The notes below the pieces were generated by a model that saw only the letters and a program-made list of their open reading frames with translations, had not been told where the DNA came from and searched no databases. A stretch of DNA of 43,251 nucleotides from Ruminococcus sp. (lineage in GTDB: Bacteria; Bacillota; Clostridia; Oscillospirales; Ruminococcaceae), in contig NZ_JAFUAG010000012.1 in assembly GCF_017464355.1 (NCBI RefSeq), positions 1 through 43,251 of the forward strand, written 5' to 3'. Of the stretch, positions 13,577 to 23,123 are shown piece after piece. Made by a program: the position numbers and the translations under genes. Position 1 is the stretch's first letter. Each line of letters begins with the position of its first letter.

Positions 13577-16500
13577 GTGGCGGGATTTGTTCATCTTCAT
13601 CTTCATACCGAATATTCGTTGCTGGACGGTGCCTGCCGCATAGACAGGCTAATGGGAAGGCTTAAAGAACTGGGGCAGACAGCCTGTGCTGTCACGGACC
13701 ACGGCAATATGTTTGCGGCGGTGGAATTCTACAATGCCTGCAGGGCTGCGGGGATAAAGCCCATAATCGGCTGTGAGGTATATGTGGCGCGGGGCAGCAG
13801 GCAGGACAAGTACCCCTCGGCGGGCAAGCCCTACCATCTTATACTGCTTTGCCGAAACGACACGGGCTACCACAACCTGATGAAGCTGGTATCTCTGGGG
13901 TACACCGAGGGCTTCTACAACCGCCCGAGGATAGACCTTGAACTGCTGCGGCAGTACCACGAGGGGCTCATATGCCTTTCGGGCTGTGTGGCGGGGGAGC
14001 TGGCGCAGAAGATAGCTGACACCAACTACAAGGGTGCTGTGGAAACTGCCCTGCTGTACAGGGAGATATTCGGGGCGGACAACTATTTCATCGAGATACA
14101 GCGCCACCGTGACCCGACCGAGCAGAGGGTCATGCCCTCGCTGATGAGACTTTCTCAGGAAACGGGCATACCCCTCTGCCTTACCAACGACTGCCACTAT
14201 CTGCGCAAAGAGGACGCTGAGGCTCAGCAGGTGCTTATGTGCATATCCACGGGGTCTACCATGGAGTCACCTGCGTTGAAGTTCCCCTCGGACGAATTCT
14301 ATGTGAAGTCCGCTGAGGAAATGGCACAGCTTTACCCCGCCGCCCCCGAAGCCATGGAGAACACCCTGCGCATTGCCGAGAGGTGCAATGTGAATATAGA
14401 GTTCGGCAACACCATACTGCCCTATTACAGCTACAAGGGTATCACCGACAACGAGAAGTTCCTGCGGAATATGTGCCGCGAGGGGCTCATAAAGCGCTAC
14501 GGCGAGCCCTCGGCGGAGGCAGTGGAGCGCATGGAGTATGAGCTTTCGGTCATAACGAGAATGGGCTACACCAACTACTATCTTATAGTGTGGGATTTTA
14601 TAAATTACGCCAAAAGCAAGGATATACCCGTGGGCCCGGGCAGAGGTTCGGGGGCGGGCAGCCTGTGCGCTTACTGCATAGGCATAACCGACATAGACCC
14701 CCTGAGATACGGGCTGCTCTTTGAGAGATTTTTAAACCCCGAGCGTGTGACCATGCCCGACTTCGATATAGATTTCTGTGTGGAGGGCAGGCAGAAGGTC
14801 ATAGACTATGTGGTGGAAAAATACGGCGCCGACCATGTGGCGCAGATAGCGACTTTCGGTACAATGGCCGCAAAGCAGGCGCTTAGGGACGCTGCCAGGG
14901 TCATGGGCGAGCCCTATGCCACAGGAGACAGGCTGGCAAAGGCCGCCCCAAGGGTAATGTCCCTTTCAGAGTCGGTGGAGAAGTCTGCGGAGCTTAAGGA
15001 GATGTACACCTCTGACAGCAAGCTGCGCAGGATAATAGACTCTGCCATGAGGATAGAGGGTATGCCCAGGAACGTTTCCACCCATGCGGCAGGTGTGGTC
15101 ATCACCAAAGAACCTGTGGACTGCTATGTTCCCCTTTACGCCAGGGAGGGAGCGGTATCCACCCAGTACACCATGACCATACTGGAAAGGCTGGGGCTGC
15201 TGAAAATAGATTTCCTCGGGCTTTCAAACCTTACTATAATAAAGCACTGCTGCGACGAGATAAAAAAGACCGACCCCGATTTCGACATAAGCGCCATACC
15301 CCTTGATGACAAGGCGGTGTACGATATGCTCTCGCGGGGCGAAACAGAGGGTATCTTCCAGTTTGAATCGGGGGGCATGACGGCAACTATAATGAAGCTG
15401 CGCCCCACAGGAATTGAAGACCTCATAGCGGTGCTTTCGCTGTACCGCCCGGGTCCTATGGACTCTATACCCAACTACATACGCTGCCGCCACGACCCTA
15501 GTCTGGTGCGCTACAAGCACCCCCTGCTGCGCCCCATACTTGAAGTCACCTACGGCTGCATAGTTTATCAGGAGCAGGTCATGCAGATATTCCGAGACCT
15601 GGCAGGCTACTCCTTCGGGCGGGCCGACCTGGTAAGGCGAGCCATGTCCAAGAAAAAGGCGGACGTGCTTGAGAATGAGCGCAGGGCTTTCGTGTACGGT
15701 GAGATAGGCGCCTGCTGCGGTGCGGTGGCAAACGGTGTCCCCGAAAAGGTGGCTAACGAGATATTCGATGAGATGTCAAGCTTTGCCAGCTACGCTTTCA
15801 ATAAATCCCATGCAGCAGCCTACGCTACGGTATCCTACCGCACGGCTTACCTTAAGTGCCACTATTTCAGGCAGTACTTTGCCTCGCTGATGACAGAGGC
15901 CATAAACGAAAGCACAGAGAAGCTCTACGGCTACATAACCGCTGCGCGCCGCAGGGGCGTGCGGGTGCTGCCCCCCGATATCAACAAAAGCGGCATGGGC
16001 TTTCTCTGTGAGGGCGAGGATATCCGCTTCGGGCTGCTGGGCATAAAGGGTCTGGGCAGCACGGCCATATCAGTTATGCTGAGGGAAAGGCAGCTGGGCG
16101 GCGAGTTCCGTTCGCTGGAGGACTTCTGCCGCCGCATACAGGGGCGGGACATACATATGCGCATGATCGAAGCCCTGATAAAGGCAGGGGCTATGGACAG
16201 CTTCAAGGGGAACCGCCACGAGAAGATGATAAACAGCTTTGTCTTTCTTGGTGACCTGGGGAAGACGTCGGACAGAATGGAGGGTCAGCTGGACTTTTTC
16301 AGCACAGGCGCCCCCGAGGGCGGCGAGGCTGTTGAACGTCCCATGCTCACCTCCCCCGAATATTCCACCGCCGAACTGCTGGAGTTTGAGCGTGAGGCGC
16401 TGGGTATGTACCTTTCAGCCCACCCCATAGACCCCTATGAACCTTTCGGGCGGGCGGCAGGCCTGACCCCCGTGAAGACCATACTTGAAGCGGGCATGAA

Positions 16501-17005
16501 CGGTGACGGCAAGACCGCCGAGGTGCTGGTGATGGTGACGCGCAAGCGGGCCTTCGCCACAAAAAAGGGTGACATGATGTGCTTCTGCGGAATTGAGGAC
16601 AAGACGGGCGAAATGGAGCTGATAGTCTTCCCGAAAGTCTACAGGGAGCATAAGGGTATAATAAACGAGAGGACTGTGCTGCACCTGCGGGGCAAGGTAT
16701 CCGTCAAGGAGGACGAGCCCCCGAAGATAATGGCAGATGCCGTTGAAACAGGCGAGCAGTTCGTCATGGGGGCTGTGGGCAGAGGTGTCTGTCTGCGGCT
16801 GTCCTCGGCGGACAAGGAACGGCTCACGGCAGTAAAGGAACTTGCACACAGATATGCCGATGACAGCGGTGTTCCCCTGACTGTCTTCTTTGCGGATCTG
16901 AGGCGGCGCACCGCCCTTAAGGGCATACACCGCATACGCATGGACGACAGGGTGATGAACGAGATACTTGACATCGTCGGGGAGGGCAACATAGCCTTCG
17001 GCTGA
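13577..17005 (+). CDS. dnaE: DNA polymerase III subunit alpha
   Basis: Replicative polymerase of the DnaE1 class, 1142 aa. It begins at GTG 13577 with GGGAGG 7 nt upstream. An N-terminal PHP domain starts VHLHLHTEYSLLDGACRI and includes AVTDHGNMFAAVEFY. The catalytic palm holds GPGRGSGAGSLCAYCIGITD and the metal-binding aspartates Asp395 and Asp397 of PDFDIDF. The segment FNKSHAAAYATVSYRTAYLK is a family hallmark, followed by helix-hairpin-helix and an OB-fold region (about 970-1050, ending in ELIVFPKVYREHKG). Gram-positive genomes usually also carry PolC, and DnaE then extends primers; PolC is not in this window. First gene of a probable operon with the two downstream genes. Confidence 0.98.
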   Translation: MAGFVHLHLHTEYSLLDGACRIDRLMGRLKELGQTACAVTDHGNMFAAVEFYNACRAAGIKPIIGCEVYVARGSRQDKYPSAGKPYHLILLCRNDTGYHNLMKLVSLGYTEGFYNRPRIDLELLRQYHEGLICLSGCVAGELAQKIADTNYKGAVETALLYREIFGADNYFIEIQRHRDPTEQRVMPSLMRLSQETGIPLCLTNDCHYLRKEDAEAQQVLMCISTGSTMESPALKFPSDEFYVKSAEEMAQLYPAAPEAMENTLRIAERCNVNIEFGNTILPYYSYKGITDNEKFLRNMCREGLIKRYGEPSAEAVERMEYELSVITRMGYTNYYLIVWDFINYAKSKDIPVGPGRGSGAGSLCAYCIGITDIDPLRYGLLFERFLNPERVTMPDFDIDFCVEGRQKVIDYVVEKYGADHVAQIATFGTMAAKQALRDAARVMGEPYATGDRLAKAAPRVMSLSESVEKSAELKEMYTSDSKLRRIIDSAMRIEGMPRNVSTHAAGVVITKEPVDCYVPLYAREGAVSTQYTMTILERLGLLKIDFLGLSNLTIIKHCCDEIKKTDPDFDISAIPLDDKAVYDMLSRGETEGIFQFESGGMTATIMKLRPTGIEDLIAVLSLYRPGPMDSIPNYIRCRHDPSLVRYKHPLLRPILEVTYGCIVYQEQVMQIFRDLAGYSFGRADLVRRAMSKKKADVLENERRAFVYGEIGACCGAVANGVPEKVANEIFDEMSSFASYAFNKSHAAAYATVSYRTAYLKCHYFRQYFASLMTEAINESTEKLYGYITAARRRGVRVLPPDINKSGMGFLCEGEDIRFGLLGIKGLGSTAISVMLRERQLGGEFRSLEDFCRRIQGRDIHMRMIEALIKAGAMDSFKGNRHEKMINSFVFLGDLGKTSDRMEGQLDFFSTGAPEGGEAVERPMLTSPEYSTAELLEFEREALGMYLSAHPIDPYEPFGRAAGLTPVKTILEAGMNGDGKTAEVLVMVTRKRAFATKKGDMMCFCGIEDKTGEMELIVFPKVYREHKGIINERTVLHLRGKVSVKEDEPPKIMADAVETGEQFVMGAVGRGVCLRLSSADKERLTAVKELAHRYADDSGVPLTVFFADLRRRTALKGIHRIRMDDRVMNEILDIVGEGNIAFG

Positions 17006-17043
17006 CGGGTCATGGAATTATAAATGTAATAACGGAGGGTAAA

Positions 17044-17733
17044 ATGAGGATACTTATTCTAAGACACGGTGAACCCGATTACGTCAAGGACTGCCTGACA
17101 GAAAAGGGCATTGAGCAGGCAAAGCTGCTGGCTGAAAGGCTGGCGGAGGAGGATATCAAAGGTTTCTATGTTTCGCCTATGGGCAGGGCAAGGGAGACCT
17201 GCGGGTACACCCTGGAAAAATTTGCGGGCAGTCAGGCTGAGGTCTGCGACTGGCTGCACGAGTTCGACCTGATGTGGGAAAACCCCCGCAGCGGCAGCAA
17301 GGAAATGGTCTGGGACATTGCCCCCGACTGCTGGACGGAGCTGCCCGAGCTTTTTGAAAAGGAAGGCTGGTACAAAAACCCCGCCATGTCCGCCGCAGGC
17401 ATGGCCGAAAGGATACAGGGGGTCAACAGCGGCGTTGACAGCATACTGGAAAAATACGGCCTTGTGCGGGAGGGCAGCTACTTCCGTGTGGAGAAAAAGT
17501 GCGATGACACCATTGCGCTGTTCTGCCATTTCGGGGCGATGTGTGCTGTTACGGCACATCTGCTGAACATATCCCCCATGATAGTATGGCAGGGCTTCAA
17601 TGCGGACATGACCGCCGTTACCGAACTCTGCACCGATGACCGCTACGGCAGCGTGACAAATTTCAGGATATGCTCCTTCAACGACACCGCCCACCTTAAA
17701 GAAAAGGAAAGGGCACAGCTAAAGGCAAAATAA
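17044..17733 (+). CDS. Histidine phosphatase family protein
   Basis: 229-aa member of the phosphoglycerate mutase-like superfamily, phosphatase type. The catalytic motif LRHGEPDY is at residues 6-13 (His8), the second Arg/Glu region is SPMGRARETCGY near 40, and the second His lies in ALFCHFGAMCAV near 160. An insert of about 80 residues between these is longer than in GpmB-type enzymes. Substrate unknown. Ribosome binding site GGAGG 6 nt before the ATG; 39 nt after dnaE and 13 nt before the next gene, so probably cotranscribed. Confidence 0.85.
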   Translation: MRILILRHGEPDYVKDCLTEKGIEQAKLLAERLAEEDIKGFYVSPMGRARETCGYTLEKFAGSQAEVCDWLHEFDLMWENPRSGSKEMVWDIAPDCWTELPELFEKEGWYKNPAMSAAGMAERIQGVNSGVDSILEKYGLVREGSYFRVEKKCDDTIALFCHFGAMCAVTAHLLNISPMIVWQGFNADMTAVTELCTDDRYGSVTNFRICSFNDTAHLKEKERAQLKAK

Positions 17734-17745
17734 CGAGGTGAGGAA

Positions 17746-18681
17746 ATGAACAGTTATTCGGTCGTACTTCTTCCTGACAGGAAGACCGCCATAAAGCTTA
17801 TGGGAATGATGTGCGGCAGCGAGGTAATAGAAAAGGGTATGCGCCCCTGCGTTGAGATGCTGACTTTTCAGTGTGAAGATGACACTGCCGCACTGGCGGC
17901 CTACCGTGATGCACAGGAACTGGCGGGGATAACAGCCCTTGAATTCTTTGCGGCTGCCATGGAAAGATACGATGATGAGAACAAGCTTTATCGGGTAGGG
18001 CTGCAGCTGCGCCATGACCTGCCCCTGATAAAGATAAGGGAGCTTTTCCGTATGCGGATAGACAAGCTTGCGTTGGTGGAGGATGAAGCTTTCGGCAGCT
18101 ACATACCTCAGGCAGTGCTGGGGCAGGGCTTTACGCAGGAGGATGCCCGCGAAGCTTACCTGATGCTGACAGATGTTTTCTCGCCCTTTTCGGCGGTGGC
18201 GGAAAAAACCGCCCTCATCAGGCTGGCTGATATGGAGATCATCGAAGAGTCCGAGCTGGAACACAGATGTCTCGGCTTTGACCTGCCCGATGAACGCTTC
18301 ACCTCACTGGCACCCGGAATGACAGCTGATGAAGCCGAAAAGGTACTCATGAGAAAGCTGCTGCTGAAAAAGCGCCGCGAGAACGGCGAGGAGGTCCTGC
18401 TGGCAAGGTTCATCGACAACGGTGTAACTCTGCTTTTCGACCCTGAAGACAGGACCCTGCACACCATCGGCCTTGAAGCACCTTTCGGGCTGCCTGTACT
18501 TGGGCTTGACCGCAACGAGGTCAGACGGGAACTTGGCGAGCCTGACAGATATCTGGGCAACAGCGGCTTTTACAGCAGCGGCTGGTTCTACGAGCATATA
18601 CTTGGTCATGCTACCCTTGAACTGGAGTTCGCAGCGCCGCCCTCAGGCACCTGCGAAAGGGTACTGATGACCCGCAGCTGA
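17746..18681 (+). CDS. Conserved protein of unknown function
   Basis: 311 aa, not recognised. No signal peptide or membrane segment, mixed charged composition. The first ~110 residues (MNSYSVVLLPDRKTAIKLMG onward) form one block, and the C-terminal 100 residues another, with GVTLLFDPEDRTLHTIGLEA, NEVRRELGEPDRYLGNSG and a Tyr/Trp-rich stretch FYSSGWFYEHILGHATLELE. The phrase LGEPD-x-Y resembles a lipoprotein-type beta-lactamase-inhibitor-like (SmpA/PepSY-type) turn, but this is weak. Start ATG 17746 with GAGGTGAGG upstream; last gene before a bidirectional terminator. Confidence 0.7.
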   Translation: MNSYSVVLLPDRKTAIKLMGMMCGSEVIEKGMRPCVEMLTFQCEDDTAALAAYRDAQELAGITALEFFAAAMERYDDENKLYRVGLQLRHDLPLIKIRELFRMRIDKLALVEDEAFGSYIPQAVLGQGFTQEDAREAYLMLTDVFSPFSAVAEKTALIRLADMEIIEESELEHRCLGFDLPDERFTSLAPGMTADEAEKVLMRKLLLKKRRENGEEVLLARFIDNGVTLLFDPEDRTLHTIGLEAPFGLPVLGLDRNEVRRELGEPDRYLGNSGFYSSGWFYEHILGHATLELEFAAPPSGTCERVLMTRS

Positions 18682-18686
18682 CATGA

Positions 18687-18723
18687 CAAAAAGGCACCTC
18701 TGCTTTGTGCAGAAGTGCCTTTT
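18687..18723. terminator. Bidirectional terminator between converging operons
   Basis: AAAAAGGCACCTCTGC-tttgt-GCAGAAGTGCCTTTT with A-rich and T-rich tails on either side. Confidence 0.9.
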
Positions 18724-18738
18724 ATCATATCATCATTC

Positions 18739-19770
18739 TTAGTCCGATTCAGCAGAGGAGTCAAACATTTCCAGCTCGACTACGGCGCGGTCTTCATAGG
18801 CTGCCATGTGGCATTTTATGTACTTTTCGGAGATCATTTTTACCGCCTCACCGCACTCCTCGGATATGTCTGAGGCAAAGTAGCCTTTTTCCGAGCTGAT
18901 CTCCTTTGAGAGATCCCAGCCCTCGCGGTCTTCAGGCTCAAAGTAAACATTCAGCCCCCCCGCCTCATAGGCTCTGTCCATGGCCGCAGCTATCTCCTCG
19001 GCGGTGTTCAGGGTCTGCAAATTGTGGGCGATGAAGGTATCCTCCCAGCTGTCGACCTCGGGGCAGCCCTCCCTGTCCCACTCGTGGCGGTCAGCCATGA
19101 CATCTGCGGTGGTGTTGAAATACTGGTGCTTTACGGGATATGTCATTGCATCGGGCACGGGGTCGTCCCAGGTGACGTCCACATAATACCAGTGCCCTGA
19201 CAGCTGAACTATGTTCCAGGCGTGTTCTCTTCCCTCAGCGGAAGCGTGTACAGACCTGCAGGGTATGCCGAGCATATCCATAAACATACGGAAAGTCGTG
19301 GTATAGCCCCTGCATATGCACTCTCCGTCACGCAGAGCCCCCAGGGGGTCGGCGGCGTGTTCGCCCGCCTCACCGAAAAGGCTCAGCTCGCCCTTGTCAT
19401 AGGTCACGTTCCTGACGATGTAGTCGTGAATGGCCAGCTCCTTATCATAGTCGCTCATATCCTCGGTGATGACTTCATCTATGACCTTGCCTGCCCTGTC
19501 CAGTATCTCACGCTGCACCTCGTCAAGGGCAGCGGTATCGCCCGAAAGATAGGCCTCGGATATGGGGGTCGTGTCATACAGCTCTTCCGTTTCCTCCTCA
19601 GGCTCCTCTGCCTCGCTCTCATCAGGGGCGGAGGTCTCAGCAGGTGCCTCGGTCTCAGCGGTCACAGAGGCCGTCTTCTCCTCAGTGCTGCTTTCCTCCG
19701 TCACAACCCTCTCGCTGCAGCCCGCCAGCATGGACACAGCCAGAAGTGCCGCCAGAAATCTCTTTTTCAT
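18739..19770 (-). CDS. Transglutaminase-like lipoprotein
   Basis: 343-aa predicted surface lipoprotein. The signal peptide MKKRFLAALLAVSMLAGC has lipobox LAGC (Cys18), followed by a ~45-residue Glu/Thr/Ser-rich linker. The transglutaminase-like core has a plausible catalytic triad: Cys153 in GECICRGYTTTF, His183 in REHAWNIVQL and Asp198 in WYYVDVTWDDP. Such bacterial domains act as proteases or amide-crosslinking enzymes on extracellular proteins or peptides; the substrate is unknown. No dockerin, unlike its two upstream neighbours, with which it forms an apparent operon (16 nt gap). Its lipid anchor may hold it at the cell while the neighbours join the cellulosome. Confidence 0.88.
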   Translation of the reverse strand: MKKRFLAALLAVSMLAGCSERVVTEESSTEEKTASVTAETEAPAETSAPDESEAEEPEEETEELYDTTPISEAYLSGDTAALDEVQREILDRAGKVIDEVITEDMSDYDKELAIHDYIVRNVTYDKGELSLFGEAGEHAADPLGALRDGECICRGYTTTFRMFMDMLGIPCRSVHASAEGREHAWNIVQLSGHWYYVDVTWDDPVPDAMTYPVKHQYFNTTADVMADRHEWDREGCPEVDSWEDTFIAHNLQTLNTAEEIAAAMDRAYEAGGLNVYFEPEDREGWDLSKEISSEKGYFASDISEECGEAVKMISEKYIKCHMAAYEDRAVVELEMFDSSAESD

Positions 19771-19786
19771 ATGTCATCTCCGTCTG

Positions 19787-20932
19787 TTATTTTATCAGCC
19801 CTTTTACGAAAGCAGCTATCCATGTCAGGTCAGTAACGTTCACATCGCCGTCCCCGTTGATATCGGCTCTCGCCAGCCAGTCCCCCTCAAGGGCTCTTAT
19901 GCTCTTCACATGGGCGGCAGCAAGCACCACATCGGTGACATTTATCTCGCCGTCACCGTTTATATCTCCCTTGACGGGCTCGCTGCCATGAGCGACATAG
20001 TATTCCCTGTCAAAATCCTGCCTGCTCATCGCGGGCAGTTCGGGCAGAAAATGTGTGGGGTCCCCCTGAGGTGTATCCATGGTATGTTCACGGCCGAAGA
20101 GGTCGCTGCCCCTTGCGAAGAATTCGTCGCCCTGAATGACATAGTCCCAGGTGCAGTCCAGCAGATAATACTTTCCGTCGTCCAGCTGCACGCTGTTCCA
20201 GGCATGGTCGCCGCCTTCTGCCTGGCCTGTAACGGTATATCCGTCGATATCCATATAATTCATCACAGCCTGAAAGGTCTTGGCAAAGCTCTCGCAGACA
20301 CCCTCGCCCCTGAGGGCGGTGCCCTCTACGCTGTGAGCCCATTCCTCCATGCTCGGGTCGCCATTGCTGTCAAGGGCATAGCTTACATTGTAGATTATCT
20401 GATCATGGACTATCTTTGCCTTGTCGTAGTCGAGCTCGCCTTCCTCGGCCAGTTCTGCCGTCGAGGTCACATAATCCACCAGAGCCTCCTGTATACGCGT
20501 TCTTTCTCCGCCGCGGGCATAGTCTGCGTTAGTGGACATATAAAATCGGCTCTCATCGCCCAGCGAAGTCATGCTGGCAAAGTAAAACATGGGGTTGTCT
20601 GCCTTCATGGTAAAGTAGACCCTTGTGGCGTCGTCAAAGTCAAGTCCGCAGTAATCCAGCTCATCGTAGATGTAAAAGCCGTCCGTTGATCTTATACGGC
20701 GGGACGTATCGTTCCACAGCTTTACAGCGGACTCGTACATCTCGTCGTACAAGGCCTGCATCTGCTCGCCGTTTTCCATGGTGCCCAGGAAATCATAGCC
20801 TGTCCTCGTCCCGCAGTCCAGCAGGAAATCCTCGCTGTCCTCAGCGGCAGGTATGCCTGCGGCTCCCGCAGGGATCACTGTGCCTATGGTCATCACCGCA
20901 GCCAGCGCCGCAGAAACTATCTTTCTTTTCAT
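19787..20932 (-). CDS. Secreted transglutaminase-like protein with C-terminal dockerin
   Basis: 381 aa. Signal peptide MKRKIVSAALAAVMTIGTVI ending near AGAAG. The transglutaminase core has Cys213 in GEGVCESFAKTFQ, His243 in GDHAWNSVQL and Asp259 in YYLLDCTWD. The C-terminal type I-like dockerin (about 322-381) has two calcium loops, DINGDGEINVTD and DINGDGDVNVTD, each followed by an AAxVK helix. The dockerin should dock the protein to a cohesin on a scaffoldin. Middle gene of the three-gene transglutaminase cluster. Start ATG 20932 with GGGAG 11 nt upstream. Confidence 0.9.
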   Translation of the reverse strand: MKRKIVSAALAAVMTIGTVIPAGAAGIPAAEDSEDFLLDCGTRTGYDFLGTMENGEQMQALYDEMYESAVKLWNDTSRRIRSTDGFYIYDELDYCGLDFDDATRVYFTMKADNPMFYFASMTSLGDESRFYMSTNADYARGGERTRIQEALVDYVTSTAELAEEGELDYDKAKIVHDQIIYNVSYALDSNGDPSMEEWAHSVEGTALRGEGVCESFAKTFQAVMNYMDIDGYTVTGQAEGGDHAWNSVQLDDGKYYLLDCTWDYVIQGDEFFARGSDLFGREHTMDTPQGDPTHFLPELPAMSRQDFDREYYVAHGSEPVKGDINGDGEINVTDVVLAAAHVKSIRALEGDWLARADINGDGDVNVTDLTWIAAFVKGLIK

Positions 20933-20981
20933 AGCAGTATCAACTCCCTAAAAATCTGCGGCCGTCGGAAGCTTCGGGGCG

Positions 20982-22163
20982 TCAGCCCACAGCTACTATC
21001 TCACGGTGCAGGCCCTTTACCCTGGCACAGATCAATGTAAGGTCGGTGACGTTTATATCGTCATCGCCGTTCATATCCGCATACCTCAGCTTGTCATCGG
21101 GTATGGCTCTTATGCTTTTTACGTGTGCCGCAGTTATCATTATATCAGTAACATTTACAAATCCGTCGCAGTTGACATCGCCCACAGCTATCTCCCTTTC
21201 TGCGGGGTTAAGGGGGTCATAGTCAAAGCTTGCTGCAGTGGGCAGCATTTTCAGCCACTCCGCAAGATCCATATCATCGCGCTGGTGGTCAAGGTCCATG
21301 GTCTGCTGGCCTACAGCGAAGTAATCATATCCCGCTTCATCGCCCTGATCGTCCCAGGTGCAGTCAACATAATAGTAGTTGCCGTCGTCCAGCTCTATGA
21401 GGTTCCAGGCATGACCCGAACCTTCGCTGAAAGACATACTGTCGTACTTATAGCCATGCAGCCCCGAATATGCCAGCAGGACCTTATAAGCATCAGCATA
21501 GCCCTCGCAGACCACCCTGCGGTCCATTGCCGCACCTATTATGCTGCCTGTGTTGTTTTCCATATCAGGCTCGCCGTTCTCATCATAGGCATAATCCACT
21601 GCCTTTATCAGGTCATCATGGAGCCTGCGTGTCTTGTCATACAGGGTCTTCTCGCTCTCGGCGCCCTTGGCAGTCTCGGTAACGAACTTCTCTATCTCCT
21701 TCTTGACCTTCACTCTCTCCTCATGGTCAAGAAACTGATCTCTTATGGTATATGTCATGTTCCAGGACTGGCCGCCGTCTCTTGAGCTTACGATAGTATC
21801 GGCAAAACAGAAGATGCAGTTATCCCTTTCAAAGGCCTGCGCCAACATACCCAGATCCCCGGTGTCGATACCTGTTACATCAAAAGACTTATATATGCAC
21901 TCACCGATATCGTCTGTGACAAAATCTGTTTCATCGTCATTCCACAGCTCCTCGGCAGCGGCCTGCAGCTGTCTGTAGATCTCCTGCAGCTTTTCGCCGT
22001 CGTTGAGGTTTATGAGGTAGTCATAAAATTCTCTTGAGCAGCACCTGTTCACAAAATCATCGCCGCCGTTTACGCCGTCGGCCGAAGCCGCAGTCTGCAC
22101 AAAGGGCACAGTGCCCATAACTGCTGCCATTGCAAATGCTGCCAACCTGTTTTTCATTTTCAT
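20982..22163 (-). CDS. Secreted transglutaminase-like protein with C-terminal dockerin, paralog
   Basis: 393 aa from ATG 22163 (MKMKNRLAAFAMAAV), chosen because AGGATGG lies 8 nt upstream; ATG 22175 would lack a ribosome binding site. Signal peptide to about ASA. The core carries RRVVCEGYADAYKVLL (Cys), SGHAWNLIEL (His) and YYYVDCTWDDQ (Asp). The dockerin at the end has DVNCDGFVNVTD, with an unusual Cys in the first loop, and DMNGDDDINVTD, followed by a short tail. First gene of the cluster. Architecture parallels the next gene, pointing to tandem duplication. Confidence 0.88.
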   Translation of the reverse strand: MKMKNRLAAFAMAAVMGTVPFVQTAASADGVNGGDDFVNRCCSREFYDYLINLNDGEKLQEIYRQLQAAAEELWNDDETDFVTDDIGECIYKSFDVTGIDTGDLGMLAQAFERDNCIFCFADTIVSSRDGGQSWNMTYTIRDQFLDHEERVKVKKEIEKFVTETAKGAESEKTLYDKTRRLHDDLIKAVDYAYDENGEPDMENNTGSIIGAAMDRRVVCEGYADAYKVLLAYSGLHGYKYDSMSFSEGSGHAWNLIELDDGNYYYVDCTWDDQGDEAGYDYFAVGQQTMDLDHQRDDMDLAEWLKMLPTAASFDYDPLNPAEREIAVGDVNCDGFVNVTDIMITAAHVKSIRAIPDDKLRYADMNGDDDINVTDLTLICARVKGLHREIVAVG

Positions 22164-22289
22164 AAATTTTACCATCCTTTTAGAAAAATATAGTAGGTCT
22201 TACCGTCCTCATATAAATAGACGGTTTGTCTGAAAAAAAGGTTACACTATTTTTTTGAATTTTTCGTGAACTATCTTTTTTTGTGTGAC

Positions 22290-23123
22290 CTACTTGATTT
22301 CTACCAGCATGGCATAAAGTTCCCCTTTTGAGAACCCTGTGGCGCGGGCTATCTCACGGCAGGCATCTGTTCCTCGGACACCTTTTTCCACCAGTGCCTG
22401 CACCTGCTCAAAGGCCTGTTCTATGGTCTCGGCCTCAGCTATATCCTCCTCTGCCGCCCCCTCGATGACCAGCACGAACTCACCCTTGGCGGTCTTGTTG
22501 TCGGGGTAAAGCTCCAGCGCCGCAGAAAGGGTAGTGCGTATGACCTCTTCGTGGAGCTTTGTCAGCTCCCTGCACAGAGATATCCTCCTGTCCCCGAAAT
22601 AGTCAAGCATATCCCGCAAAGTCTTGTGCAGCTTGTGGGGGGCTTCGTAGAATATCAGTGTTTCCCTGGCGTCCTTTACCTGCGCCAGGTGGTCATATCT
22701 CTGCCGCTTGTTCACCGAAAGGAAGCCCTCGAACCGAAAGCGTGAGGTATTCTGCCCGCTTATGGCCAGCGCCGATATCACCGCCGAGGGCCCCGGCACT
22801 ACCTCGGTGCGCACATTGTTCTCGGCGCACAGCTTCACCAGCTTCTCCCCGGGGTCTGATATGCAGGGCATACCTGCATCGGTGACTATGGCAGCGTTTT
22901 CCCCTGCCAGCAGCCTGGCAAGTATCTGCTCCCCCGCCTGGGCGGCATTGTGTTCCTGATAGCATATCAGGGGCTTTTTTATCTCAAAATGGTTCAGCAG
23001 CTTAAGGGTGACACGGGTGTCCTCCGCACAGATGAAGTCCACATTTTTCAGGGTCTCTACTGCACGGTAGGTCATGTCCCCCAGGTTGCCTATAGGTGTG
23101 CCCACCACATAAAGTATGCCCAT
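22290..23123 (-). CDS. rsmI: 16S rRNA (cytidine1402-2'-O)-methyltransferase
   Basis: SAM-dependent tetrapyrrole-methylase-fold enzyme that methylates C1402 of 16S rRNA at the decoding centre. 277 aa. Start ATG 23123 overlaps the TGA of the upstream gene (TGATG) and has GGGAGGG 8 nt before it. Diagnostic motifs are LYVVGTPIGNLGDMTYRA at the N-terminus, CAEDTRVTLKLLNHF, AGMPCISDPGEKLV and YEAPHKLHKTL, plus a C-terminal KGVRGTDACREIA-x-x-x-G-x-SKGELY helix region. Translationally coupled to the amidohydrolase gene. Confidence 0.96.
   Translation of the reverse strand: MGILYVVGTPIGNLGDMTYRAVETLKNVDFICAEDTRVTLKLLNHFEIKKPLICYQEHNAAQAGEQILARLLAGENAAIVTDAGMPCISDPGEKLVKLCAENNVRTEVVPGPSAVISALAISGQNTSRFRFEGFLSVNKRQRYDHLAQVKDARETLIFYEAPHKLHKTLRDMLDYFGDRRISLCRELTKLHEEVIRTTLSAALELYPDNKTAKGEFVLVIEGAAEEDIAEAETIEQAFEQVQALVEKGVRGTDACREIARATGFSKGELYAMLVEIK

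Noticed and set aside
19562-20689. 375-aa plus-strand frame across the transglutaminase genes
   Set aside because: Antisense shadow spanning two minus-strand genes; no start signal and no domain.
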